Shown here: piece after piece, positions 1 to 7,879 of the stretch
Numbering within the stretch: position 1 is the first letter of the stretch
Layout: every line of letters begins with the position of its first letter
Assembly: GCF_024749165.1 (NCBI RefSeq)
Contig: NZ_CP087190.1
Coordinates: 1,076,001 to 1,140,000, forward strand
Direction of reading: 5' to 3'
DNA: 64,000 nt
From: Pseudomonas sp. B21-023
Lineage (GTDB): Bacteria; Pseudomonadota; Gammaproteobacteria; Pseudomonadales; Pseudomonadaceae
Notes under the pieces: generated by a model
The model's database searches: none
What the model was told of the DNA's origin: nothing
What the model saw: the letters and a program-made list of their open reading frames with translations, nothing else
Translations under genes and position numbers: made by a program

Positions 1-54
1 GAGCATGCCGCAGGACAGGGCAACGGCGGCGGCGCCGCGACGGGTAATGTGCAT
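1..54 (-). CDS. N-terminus of an unidentified exported protein (partial)
   Basis: Only the first 18 codons lie in the window; the gene runs off the left edge. The peptide begins MHITRRGAAAVALSCGM: two basic residues followed by a small hydrophobic Ala-rich stretch, which looks like the start of a Sec signal peptide. An AAGGAG Shine-Dalgarno sits about 6 nt upstream of the ATG (61-70). It is divergent from roxS, with about 200 bp of shared intergenic DNA. Its function cannot be told from this fragment. Confidence 0.5.
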   Translation of the reverse strand, partial: MHITRRGAAAVALSCGML

Positions 55-256
55 GTGGAACTCCTTGGCAGGGTAAGGCGTGGGTGAGCAGATCCGTTCC
101 ACGCATGGCCGATCAGACCGGTGACAGTGTAGAGGGTTCAAAAGTGCCATCATGAATCTATGACAAAGTGTGGCGCTTTGCCGCATCGCTGCAGTGGAGC
201 GCCCGGCTTCGGTATACTCCAGCCGATTTTCCTGGAGCACTCAATTGGGAGAGCTC

Positions 257-1513
257 ATGCTCGCCGTCGCACATCCGTTGTCCGCCACACGCCAGAACCT
301 CTGGCGCCTGACCTTCATCCGCATTCTCGTCCTGGCGGCCCAGGCCGGCTCGGTAGGCGTGGCCTACTGGACCGAGCTGCTGCCGCTGCCGTGGTTCTCG
401 CTGGCAGTCACGCTGGCCCTGTCGTCGCTCCTGTGCGCGTTCACCGCCCTGCGCCTGCGCCTGTCGCTGCCGGTCACCGAACTCGAGTACGCCCTGCAAC
501 TGGCCTGCGACCTGCTGATCCACAGTGCCCTGCTTTATTACTCGGGCGGTTCGACCAACCCCTTCGTCTCCTATTACCTGGTGCCGTTGGCCATCGCCGC
601 GGTCACCCTGCCGTGGATCTACTCGTTGGTGCTCTCGGGTATCGCCCTGGTCGCCTACAGCCTGTTGCTGGTGCAGTACTACCCGCTGGAAACGCTGCCG
701 CTGGCGCGCGATACCATGCAGGTCTACGGCATGTGGCTGAGCATCGCCCTGGCCGCCGGGGTGATCACCTTCTTCGCCGCGCGCATGGCCGAGGAGTTGC
801 GCCAGCAAGAGAACCTGCGCGCCGAGCGTCGGGAAGAAAGCCTGCGCGACGAGCAGTTGCTGGCCGTGGCCACCCAGGCCGCCGGCGCCGCCCACGAACT
901 GGGCACGCCGCTGGCGACCATGAGCGTGCTGCTCAACGAAATGCGCCAGGACCACGCCGACCCGCTGTTGCAGGAAGACCTGCAGATCCTTCAGGACCAG
1001 GTCAAGCTGTGCAAGGAAACCTTGCAGCAACTGGTGCGCGCTGCCGAGGCCAACCGGCGCCTGGCGATCGTTGAGCAGGATGTCACCGCCTGGCTCGACG
1101 AGGCGCTCAACCGCTGGCACCTGATGCGCCCGGAAGCCAGCTACCGCTTCCAGCGCCTGCGCGACGGCGTGGTGCCGCGGCTGACGCCGCCGCCGGACCT
1201 GACCCAAGCCCTGCTGAACCTGTTGAACAATGCCGCCGATGCCTGCCCGGACGACCTGGAGGTGCGCCTGGATTGGGACGCCCAGGACATCGTCATCAGC
1301 ATCCGCGACCATGGCCCCGGCGTGCCGCCGGCCATCGCCGAAGCGATCGGCAAACCTTTCATTACCACCAAGGGCAAAGGCTTCGGCCTGGGCCTGTTCT
1401 TGAGCAAGGCCAGCGTGACGCGTGCGGGCGGTTCGGTGAAACTCTATAGTCATGAGCAGGGTGGCACCCTGACCGAATTGCGCCTGCCCCATGGCAAGCG
1501 AGGAGATGCATGA
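257..1513 (+). CDS. roxS: Redox-sensing histidine kinase RoxS (RegB/PrrB family)
   Basis: Membrane sensor kinase of 418 aa that controls respiratory and redox genes through RoxR. The N-terminal half carries about six hydrophobic segments. The loop GGSTNPF (residues 97-103) matches the GGxxNPF quinone-sensing signature of RegB kinases. The phosphoacceptor is His213 in AAHELGTPL, the H-box variant typical of this family, followed by N-box (LLNLLNNAADA) and G-boxes (DHGPGVP, GKGFGLGL). An earlier in-frame ATG at 170 exists, but GGGAGAG lies just before the ATG at 257, which also gives a family-like N-terminus. The stop overlaps or abuts the roxR start, so the pair is translationally coupled. Confidence 0.92.
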   Translation: MLAVAHPLSATRQNLWRLTFIRILVLAAQAGSVGVAYWTELLPLPWFSLAVTLALSSLLCAFTALRLRLSLPVTELEYALQLACDLLIHSALLYYSGGSTNPFVSYYLVPLAIAAVTLPWIYSLVLSGIALVAYSLLLVQYYPLETLPLARDTMQVYGMWLSIALAAGVITFFAARMAEELRQQENLRAERREESLRDEQLLAVATQAAGAAHELGTPLATMSVLLNEMRQDHADPLLQEDLQILQDQVKLCKETLQQLVRAAEANRRLAIVEQDVTAWLDEALNRWHLMRPEASYRFQRLRDGVVPRLTPPPDLTQALLNLLNNAADACPDDLEVRLDWDAQDIVISIRDHGPGVPPAIAEAIGKPFITTKGKGFGLGLFLSKASVTRAGGSVKLYSHEQGGTLTELRLPHGKRGDA

Positions 1514-2073
1514 TGAGCGAAGAAAACCAGGTCGAAGGCGAAGAGCTGCCGCACCTGCTGCTGGTGGATGACGACGCCACCTTCACCCGGGTGATGGCCC
1601 GGGCGATGTCGCGTCGTGGGTTCCGTGTGAGCACCGCGGGTTCCGCCGAGGAAGGCTTGAAACTGGCCGAGCAGGACCTGCCCGACTACGCCACGCTGGA
1701 CCTGAAGATGGAGGGCGACTCGGGCCTGGTGCTGTTGCCCAAGCTGCTGGAGCTGGACCCGGAGATGCGCGTGGTGATCCTGACCGGTTACTCGAGCATC
1801 GCCACGGCGGTCGAGGCAGTCAAGCGCGGGGCCTGCAACTACCTGTGCAAACCGGCCGACGCCGACGATGTGCTGGCGGCGCTGCTCTCGGAGCATACCG
1901 ACCTGGACACGCTGGTGCCGGAAAACCCGATGTCGGTGGACCGCCTGCAGTGGGAGCACATCCAGCGCGTGCTGGGCGAGCACGAGGGCAATATCTCCGC
2001 CACGGCGCGGGCGCTGGGCATGCACCGGCGCACCTTGCAGCGCAAGCTGCAGAAACGTCCGGTCCGACGCTGA
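1513..2073 (+). CDS. roxR: Redox response regulator RoxR (RegA/PrrA family)
   Basis: Response regulator of 186 aa with a receiver domain (acidic DDD near residue 20, phosphoacceptor Asp63 in ATLDLKMEGDSG, Thr in ILTGYSS, Lys in LCKPAD). It has a short Fis-type C-terminal helix-turn-helix ending MHRRTLQRKLQKR, diagnostic of the RegA/PrrA/RoxR group. AGGAG at 1501-1505 serves two adjacent ATGs (1510 and 1513); 1513 has the better spacing, while 1510 would overlap the roxS stop. It is co-transcribed with roxS. By family it adjusts terminal oxidases and redox metabolism. A REP pair follows the stop. Confidence 0.93.
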   Translation: MSEENQVEGEELPHLLLVDDDATFTRVMARAMSRRGFRVSTAGSAEEGLKLAEQDLPDYATLDLKMEGDSGLVLLPKLLELDPEMRVVILTGYSSIATAVEAVKRGACNYLCKPADADDVLAALLSEHTDLDTLVPENPMSVDRLQWEHIQRVLGEHEGNISATARALGMHRRTLQRKLQKRPVRR

Positions 2074-2097
2074 AGTCCACTGGGGGCGCTGCGCGCC

Positions 2098-2165
2098 CAT
2101 CGCCGGCAAGCCGGCTCCCACAAGGATCATCGATGCCCTGTGGGAGCCGGCTTGTCGTGGCGACG
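2098..2165. repeat. REP-type inverted pair
   Basis: Two oppositely oriented copies of the P. putida-type REP core (GCCGGCAAGCCGGCTCCCACA and its complement ending in TGGCGA) are separated by about 17 nt after roxR. The element can fold into one long hairpin between the convergent roxR and 62-aa gene transcripts. Confidence 0.85.
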
Positions 2166-2206
2166 AACCGCGACGAAAGGGCCACGTAGTGGCCCCCTGC
2201 GTTTTG

Positions 2207-2395
2207 TCAGGCTTTTTCTCCCGAGCGGTCAACCCGTACCGCCAGCTGTCCTGCTCCCGATGGTGCCTCGAACGCCACCTGTCCGCCTGCCGGCACTTTC
2301 GCCCGGCCAATCACCTTGCCATCACGCAGCAATTCCAGCGGCATGCCTTCCATCGACTGGCCCGAAGCCAGTTCCAGTTTGACCTTGATATTCAT
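2207..2395 (-). CDS. Small conserved hypothetical protein (62 aa)
   Basis: This short protein starts MNIKVKLELASGQSMEGM and is preceded by a very strong AAGGAGGT Shine-Dalgarno five nt upstream of its ATG. It alternates hydrophobic and polar residues in a beta-strand-like pattern (VKLELAS, MPLELLRDGKVIGRAKV, GQLAVRVDR) and has no signal peptide or membrane segment. It lies 14 nt downstream of the phospholipase-like gene on the same strand and is very probably co-transcribed with it from the LexA-boxed promoter. I do not recognise a family; a small accessory or partner of the upstream protein is only an inference. Confidence 0.7.
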   Translation of the reverse strand: MNIKVKLELASGQSMEGMPLELLRDGKVIGRAKVPAGGQVAFEAPSGAGQLAVRVDRSGEKA

Positions 2396-2409
2396 CGGTG
2401 ACCTCCTTG

Positions 2410-4044
2410 TCACGCGTTGCGATCGATATAGAGAGTGGTCTTGCCGTCCAGGCTGGCAATCAGCTCCGGTGAACCTCCGCGGAACTGGCGGAACAGGTTG
2501 CGCCCGCGTTGCTTGCCGTCCGCCGGCACCTGCACGCTCGGGTGGAACTGGTCGGTGAGCTCGGCATAGCCGCTCCAAGGGCCAATGTACGACTCGTTGA
2601 GGTGGTCGGTGATGCTGAAGGCATAGCGCACCGCATTGCCCCGTTGCCAGTTCAGGCCATCGGGTTCACGACGCTCCCAGCCGGTGATTACCGGCGAGGT
2701 GGCAGGGGCATCGATGAAGCCGGTGGGCTTGTTCGGCTTGTAGTCCTTGAGCAGCAGGTAGGTACTCCAGCCCCACCAGTCGCCGATGCGGTTGCGGTCG
2801 TTGAGGTCGTTGACGTCCTTGCGCCGCAGCACCGCCTTGCCGTCCTGGAAGTACAGCGGGGCGAAGTTGCCGGGCACCAGGTCCTGTTCGGCGGCGTGCA
2901 GGTCGGGCGCCAGGCGCAGGGCCGAAAAGTCCTTGGCCTGGGGTACGTGGCCCTCGGCGAAAGCCTGGAACACTTCATCGGCCGAGCGCTGCACGGCGCG
3001 CGCCACTTGACGACGGTTGGCCACATCGACGCTGTCGAAGTAGCGCTTGTCGCCGTAGGCGCGCCATTGCTCGCCCTCGGCATTGCGCACGGCCAGGCCG
3101 TACTTGCTGTCCTCGTCGTGCATGAAGCGCGAGATCAGCGAGCCGACGTCGCTCGGCGTGACGGTGTCGGCCAGGGCCTTGCGCGGTACCCGCAGGTGGC
3201 CGGCGGAGAACAGGTCGGTGAGGAAGTGGTCGGCGAAGGCGTTCATCGCATAGGCCAGTTGCAGGTCGCGTTCGGCGCCGCTGGCGCGGGCTTTCAGCGC
3301 CTGTTGCAAGGCCGCGGCGTGGCCGGCCTGGTAGGCCAGCAGCGCCCAGGGGCCGAAGTGGTCCCAGTTGCTGGCGGCCAGCTTCAGGTAGCGGCCCAAG
3401 GGGAACAGGTCGGAGGCGAAGCTGCCGCCGCCGGTGATGCGGTTCCAGCGTGCCGACAGGCTGTCGCCCAGTGCGTCATAGGCTTCATGGGGCTGACGGC
3501 CGTCCTTGATGGCCTGGTTGGCTGCGCGGATTTCTTCCTGCATGACCGCGAGGATCTGTTCGGCTTCCGCCTTGGCCGCCGGCAGGCGCGCCAGGGAGTC
3601 GAACGCCTGGATGAAGCGCTCGACTCGTTCGGCGTCGTTGCCGCCATCGGCAATCGGGCGCTCGGGCACCCCATAGAAGTCGCCGCCCAGGGCGATTACC
3701 TGGCCATAGGTCAGGTTCAGGCCGTTGGGCAGCGGCAATGGTGACTGATGGGCGGGGGTGCCTGGTTGGCCTGTCTCGTAACGCAACAGGGTGTTGTCGC
3801 CGATGGCGGTGTGTTCTGCGCCTTCGAAGAATAGCTCCGGGCCGCGCTGCGCAGCGTTGCCGCCAGCCGACGGTGGCGCAGGGCGGTGATACTTGAGGGT
3901 GTGGTGGCCGTGCATGACCAGCACCAGATGGCTGTCGGGGCCGGGCAGGGCGATGCCGTGCTCATCGAACAACTGGTCGAGGTCAGCGACCACCAGCGTG
4001 GCCTGGGCTTTCATGGCCGCAGGCGCTGTTTGCATTCCTGACAT
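2410..4044 (-). CDS. Phospholipase C / P1-nuclease-like zinc-site protein under SOS control
   Basis: A 544-aa protein without an obvious signal peptide. The segment NAFADHFLTDLFSAGHLR (about residues 268-285; His273, Asp277, His283), preceded by NWDHFGPWALLAYQAGHA (His229, His242), resembles the H-x3-D...H metal-ligand helices of the zinc-dependent phospholipase C / S1-P1 nuclease fold. The N-terminus carries MHGHHTLKYH and the C-terminal third an extra domain rich in aromatic residues. CAAGGAG precedes the ATG. A perfect CTGT-N8-ACAG LexA box sits about 47 nt upstream, so DNA damage should induce it. A 62-aa gene follows after 14 nt. The enzyme class is inferred from the His/Asp pattern only. 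Confidence 0.6.
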   Translation of the reverse strand: MSGMQTAPAAMKAQATLVVADLDQLFDEHGIALPGPDSHLVLVMHGHHTLKYHRPAPPSAGGNAAQRGPELFFEGAEHTAIGDNTLLRYETGQPGTPAHQSPLPLPNGLNLTYGQVIALGGDFYGVPERPIADGGNDAERVERFIQAFDSLARLPAAKAEAEQILAVMQEEIRAANQAIKDGRQPHEAYDALGDSLSARWNRITGGGSFASDLFPLGRYLKLAASNWDHFGPWALLAYQAGHAAALQQALKARASGAERDLQLAYAMNAFADHFLTDLFSAGHLRVPRKALADTVTPSDVGSLISRFMHDEDSKYGLAVRNAEGEQWRAYGDKRYFDSVDVANRRQVARAVQRSADEVFQAFAEGHVPQAKDFSALRLAPDLHAAEQDLVPGNFAPLYFQDGKAVLRRKDVNDLNDRNRIGDWWGWSTYLLLKDYKPNKPTGFIDAPATSPVITGWERREPDGLNWQRGNAVRYAFSITDHLNESYIGPWSGYAELTDQFHPSVQVPADGKQRGRNLFRQFRGGSPELIASLDGKTTLYIDRNA

Positions 4045-4083
4045 GATTTGCTCCTTGCAATGTCTGGATAATCCATTTTTATA

Positions 4084-4099
4084 CTGTATGCATATACAG
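4084..4099. promoter_or_regulatory. LexA (SOS) operator
   Basis: The 16-mer CTGTATGCATATACAG matches the gammaproteobacterial LexA box (CTGT-N8-ACAG with an AT-rich core) with both half sites perfect. On the minus strand it is followed directly by TATAAA, a plausible -10, so LexA would block the promoter of the 544-aa gene starting at 4044. The divergent AEC gene starts 135 nt away on the other side. Confidence 0.88.
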
Positions 4100-4233
4100 T
4101 AATATGCATCATATGCAGGAAATTTCCTACGTCAAGCCCCCTTTGTGCTGGCATCTGGCAGCTGTGGCGGGCGCAAGCCCCCGGCTCTCACGTATGATTG
4201 CCCTCCTAACCGCATTTCCCGGGACCACGTTGC

Positions 4234-5175
4234 ATGCTCGCCCTTCTCATCCAGACACTGAACATCACGGCACCTGTATTCGCCATGCTGTTCATGGGCG
4301 TGCTGCTCAAGCGCATCCGCTTGATCGACGACAACTTCAACCGGGTCGCCTCCAAGCTGGTGTTCAACGTGTGCATGCCGGCGCTGCTGTTCCTCGGCAT
4401 CTACCACGCCGACCTGGCGTCGGCGGTAAAACCAGGGGTGATGCTCTACTTCGTCGGCGCGACGCTGGCATGCTTCGGCCTGGCCTGGGGCCTGGCGATC
4501 TGGCGCTGCCCGCGGGCCGACCGCGGCGTCTACACGCAAGGCGCGTTTCGCGGCAACAACGGCGTGATCGGCCTGGCACTGGCGGCCAGCCTGTATGGCG
4601 ACTACGGTATATCCCTCGGCGCGGTGCTGGCCGGGCTGGTGATCCTCATGTACAACTCGCTGTCGGCGGTGGTACTGGCGGTGTACAGCCCGGACCTGAA
4701 GTCCGACCCGTGGAGCATCTGCAAGAGCATCTTCAGCAACCCGTTGATCCTCAGCGTGCTGGTGGCAACACCCATGGCCTACGGCCAGGTGCCGCTGCCC
4801 AACTGGCTGCTGACCTCCGGTGACTACCTGGCCCAGATGACCCTGCCGCTGGCGCTGATCTGCATCGGCGGCACCCTGTCGCTGGCGGCCCTGCGCGACA
4901 GCGGCAGGCTGGCCGTCGATGTCAGCCTGGTGAAGATGGTCTGGCTGCCGCTGCTGGGCACCCTGGGTGCCTGGCTGTGCGGGTTCCGTGGTGCCGAACT
5001 GGGCATCCTGTTCCTCTACATCGCCAGCCCCACTGCGGCGGCCAGCTATGTGATGGCGCGGGAGGCCAACGGCAACCATGAACTGGCGGCGTCAATCATC
5101 GTGATCACTACACTGATGGCCGCCGTCACCACGAACATCGGGATTTTCTTCTTGCAATGGGGTGGATGGATCTAG
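4234..5175 (+). CDS. AEC-family (auxin efflux carrier-like) transporter
   Basis: A 313-aa inner-membrane protein with about ten hydrophobic segments. It has the N-terminal AEC pattern (APVFAMLFMGVLLKRIRLIDDNF), the NVCMPALLFLGI helix, the motif FRGNNGVIGLALA, and a C-terminal SPTAAASYVMAREANGN, all typical of bacterial AEC permeases that move small carboxylates or related anions. The substrate cannot be deduced. It starts with ATG at 4234. The TAG stop is the first base of a 69-nt palindrome that separates it from the aromatic amino acid permease gene. Confidence 0.85.
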   Translation: MLALLIQTLNITAPVFAMLFMGVLLKRIRLIDDNFNRVASKLVFNVCMPALLFLGIYHADLASAVKPGVMLYFVGATLACFGLAWGLAIWRCPRADRGVYTQGAFRGNNGVIGLALAASLYGDYGISLGAVLAGLVILMYNSLSAVVLAVYSPDLKSDPWSICKSIFSNPLILSVLVATPMAYGQVPLPNWLLTSGDYLAQMTLPLALICIGGTLSLAALRDSGRLAVDVSLVKMVWLPLLGTLGAWLCGFRGAELGILFLYIASPTAAASYVMAREANGNHELAASIIVITTLMAAVTTNIGIFFLQWGGWI

Positions 5176-5243
5176 TGTGGTGTTTCACAAATAACGACCA
5201 TAACTCGAGGCTTTTTATTGGTCGTATTTGCAAAACACCACAC
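5175..5243. repeat. 69-nt near-perfect palindrome upstream of aroP
   Basis: Left arm 5175-5200 and right arm 5219-5243 are reverse complements over about 25 bp, apart from two mismatches and one bulged base (GTGTGGTGTTT / AAACACCACAC at the base, ACGACCA / TGGTCGT at the tip), around an 18-nt loop. It begins on the last base of the AEC stop codon and ends 52 nt before aroP. There is no T-run after the right arm, so it is not a standard intrinsic terminator for the plus strand. Confidence 0.85.
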
Positions 5244-5295
5244 CAGCTCAGTTGCAAGCAAAACCAATAACACTGCCTCACCTAAAGGACACTTC

Positions 5296-6651
5296 ATGCA
5301 AGACCAGAGCACGCCCGAGCGCTTGCAGCGCGGGCTGAAGAATCGTCATATCCAGCTGATCGCGCTGGGCGGGGCCATCGGCACCGGGCTGTTCCTGGGC
5401 ATCGCCCAGACCATCCAGCTGGCCGGCCCGTCGGTGCTGCTGGGCTACGCCATCGCCGGCCTGATGGCCTTCCTGATCATGCGCCAGCTGGGCGAGATGG
5501 TGGTCGAGGAGCCGGTTGCCGGTAGCTTCAGCCACTTCGCGCACCAGTACTGGAGCGAGTTCGCCGGTTTCGTCTCGGGCTGGAACTACTGGGTGGTGTA
5601 TGTGCTGGTCGGCATGGCCGAGCTCACCGCCGTGGGGATCTATGTGCAGTACTGGTGGCCGGACTTCCCGACCTGGGCCACTGCGGCGATCTTCTTCGTG
5701 GTGATCAACGCCATCAACCTGACCCAGGTGAAGGTATATGGCGAAATGGAGTTCTGGTTCGCCCTGGTCAAGGTGGTGGCCATCGTCAGCATGATCGGCT
5801 TCGGCGCCTGGCTGCTGAGCAGCGGCCACGGCGGGCCGGATGCCAGCGTCGCCAACCTGTGGCAGTACGGCGGCTTCTTCCCCAATGGCGTCACCGGGCT
5901 GATCATGGCCCTGGCGGTGATCATGTTCTCCTTTGGTGGGCTGGAGCTGGTGGGTATCACCGCCGCCGAAGCGGCCAACCCGCGTGAGAGCATCCCGAAG
6001 GCGACCAACCAGGTGGTCTATCGCATCCTGATCTTCTACATCGGCGCGCTGGCCGTGCTGTTGTCGCTGTACCCCTGGCAGAAGGTGGTGCAGGGCGGCA
6101 GCCCGTTCGTGATGATCTTCCATGAACTGGACAGCGACCTGGTGGCGACCATCCTCAACATCGTGGTGCTGACCGCCGCGCTGTCGGTCTACAACAGCTG
6201 CGTGTACGCCAACAGCCGCATGCTGTTCGGCCTGGCCACGCAGGGTGACGCGCCGCGCCAGCTGCTCAAGGTCAGCCGCCGTGGCGTGCCGCTCACCGCG
6301 CTGGGTGTATCGGCGTTCGCCACCGGCCTGTGTGTGCTGATCAACTACCTGATGCCGGGCGAGGCCTTTGGCCTGCTGATGGCCCTGGCGGTGTCGGCGC
6401 TGGTGATCAACTGGGCGAGCATCAGCATCACCCACCTGAAGTTCCGCAAGGCCAAGCTGGCGGCCGGCATCACGCCATTCTACAAGAGCCTGTGGCACCC
6501 GCTGAGCAACTACCTGTGCCTGGCGTTCATCGTGCTGATCCTGGTGGTGATGTACCTCACCCCGCCAATCCGTATCTCGGTGATGCTGATCCCAGCGTGG
6601 ATCGCCGTGCTGTGGGTGGCCTTCCGGATGAAGAAGGCACGTCAGGCCTGA
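5296..6651 (+). CDS. aroP: Aromatic amino acid permease (AroP/PheP type)
   Basis: Proton-coupled APC-superfamily permease of the AAT family, 451 aa, about 12 membrane spans. The start MQDQSTPERLQRGLKNRHIQ, followed by LIALGGAIGTGLFLG, FSFGGLELVGITAAEA and LLMALAVSALVINW, follows E. coli PheP/AroP almost residue for residue. Import of Phe, Tyr and/or Trp is expected; specificity within the group is not certain. An upstream in-frame ATG at 5218 exists, but it lies in the palindrome; AAAGGA before 5296 and family length support 5296. The leader holds the palindrome at 5175-5243 and an A-rich stretch that could bind Hfq. Confidence 0.88.
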   Translation: MQDQSTPERLQRGLKNRHIQLIALGGAIGTGLFLGIAQTIQLAGPSVLLGYAIAGLMAFLIMRQLGEMVVEEPVAGSFSHFAHQYWSEFAGFVSGWNYWVVYVLVGMAELTAVGIYVQYWWPDFPTWATAAIFFVVINAINLTQVKVYGEMEFWFALVKVVAIVSMIGFGAWLLSSGHGGPDASVANLWQYGGFFPNGVTGLIMALAVIMFSFGGLELVGITAAEAANPRESIPKATNQVVYRILIFYIGALAVLLSLYPWQKVVQGGSPFVMIFHELDSDLVATILNIVVLTAALSVYNSCVYANSRMLFGLATQGDAPRQLLKVSRRGVPLTALGVSAFATGLCVLINYLMPGEAFGLLMALAVSALVINWASISITHLKFRKAKLAAGITPFYKSLWHPLSNYLCLAFIVLILVVMYLTPPIRISVMLIPAWIAVLWVAFRMKKARQA

Positions 6652-7197
6652 TTTGGCCTGTTGCGGTTTCAGGGGCATCTCTTTTACGGCCTTGGATGCG
6701 AGGATTGTTGACCGCATCAGGGCCACCAGGTGTCCGCCGCGAGCTTTGCAGTGCCTATGAGATCGAGCGCCGCCCGCGCGGCGCATCGCTGGCAAGCCAG
6801 CTCCCACATTTGTTTCGGGCCAGTTATGCCTGCGCCGCCGCGGCTGTACGCCTTGTGGGTACGACGCGGTTTCAGCGTGGGCACTATTGATGTCCCACCT
6901 GTCTCAAGGCACGCGTCAAGGCGGGCAGCGACGACTTCACAGGACAGACTGGCCCGAAACAGATGTGGGAGCTGGCTTGCCAGCGATGCGCCGCGCGGGC
7001 GGCGCTCGATCTCATAGGCGCTGCAAGAGTTACGGCGGGCACCTGGCGGCCGTGATGCGCTCAACAACCTTTGCGCCCGAAAGACCTTGGAAGGGATGGG
7101 CTTCAAGGTGCTGTCACAAGGCCCCCTGAAGCCAATAAGACAACAACCGCACCTTGCTCCCTGTTTACCAACCCGCTATCGTCAAGCAATTCATCCG
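6652..7197. repeat. Intergenic inverted-repeat element, about 440 bp
   Basis: This 545-bp gap holds no convincing gene. Its content is a large inverted repeat: about 6673-6823 is repeated in reverse complement at about 6951-7111. The shared core includes TGAGATCGAGCGCCGCCCGC, then GCGGCGCATCGCTGGCAAGC and CAGCTCCCACA (the last two REP-like). A spacer of about 125 nt separates the arms. Similarity is near-perfect in the central 75 nt and decays outward. Open frames across it (for example 6717-7106 minus) read the same peptide from both arms and are artefacts of the symmetry. Confidence 0.8.
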
Positions 7198-7866
7198 ATG
7201 ACTGGACGTAAACCCCCCGTGACCCCGCTCATCAAACGCAGCCTGGTAGAACAAGCCGTAGACCAGCTCCGCGCGCGCATCGCCCAGGGCACCTGGTCAG
7301 TAGGCCAGCGCCTGCCCACCGAACCAGAGCTGGCCAGCGACCTGGGCATAAGCCGCAACACCGTGCGTGAGGCCATGCGCGTTCTGGCTTTCAGCGGCCT
7401 GGTGGAAATCCGCCAGGGCGACGGCAGCTACCTGCGCACCGCCGTGGACCCGCTGCAGGCCGTGCAGGTGATGTCGCGCTGCGCCGTCGAACACGCCCGC
7501 GAAACCCGCCATATCCTTGAAACACAAGCCATCGGCCTGGCCGCGTTGCGCCGCACCGAAGCCGACCTGCAGGCACTGCGCGAAGCCCTGCAACACAGTG
7601 CGCAGCACTACCACGGCGATGTGGATGCCTATGTCGAATGCGACCTGGTCTTCCACCAGCGCCTGGTGGATGCCGCCCACAACCCGGCCTTGAGCGAGCT
7701 GTACCGCTATTTCTCCGGCGTGGTCGGCGCGGCCCTGCAGCACAACATGACGACCGTCCCCCGTTGCCAGGCCGTGTTCGACCTGCACGGGCAGATCCTC
7801 GACGCCCTCGAACAACGCGATCCGGAGCGGGCCAAGCACCTGAGCCGGACCCTTATCGAATCCTGA
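7198..7866 (+). CDS. GntR-family (FadR/FCD subfamily) transcriptional regulator
   Basis: A 222-aa regulator with an N-terminal winged helix (LIKRSLVEQAVDQLRARI, LPTEPELASDLGISRNTVRE, GLVEIRQGDGSYL; residues 10-80) and a C-terminal all-helical FCD ligand domain (EHARETRHILETQAIGLAA, CDLVFHQRLVDAAHNP) with the Asp/His metal-site pattern of the group. The ATG at 7198 gives a natural N-terminus; the in-frame ATG at 7087 lies inside the repeat element. It ends 13 nt before the CynX/NimT-type exporter and probably controls it, with a small organic acid or related effector. Confidence 0.87.
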   Translation: MTGRKPPVTPLIKRSLVEQAVDQLRARIAQGTWSVGQRLPTEPELASDLGISRNTVREAMRVLAFSGLVEIRQGDGSYLRTAVDPLQAVQVMSRCAVEHARETRHILETQAIGLAALRRTEADLQALREALQHSAQHYHGDVDAYVECDLVFHQRLVDAAHNPALSELYRYFSGVVGAALQHNMTTVPRCQAVFDLHGQILDALEQRDPERAKHLSRTLIES

Positions 7867-7879
7867 CCACGAGAAGGCC

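Noticed and set aside
158..1492. 444-aa minus-strand open frame
   Set aside because: Lies antisense to roxS, low-complexity His/Gln/Arg-rich product typical of GC-rich shadows.
4104..4823. 239-aa plus-strand frame starting near the LexA box
   Set aside because: Runs through the AEC gene in another frame with an Arg/Gly/Ala-rich product.
6717..7106. 129-aa minus-strand frame in the inverted repeat
   Set aside because: The same peptide is read from both arms, so it reflects repeat symmetry; no ribosome-binding site.
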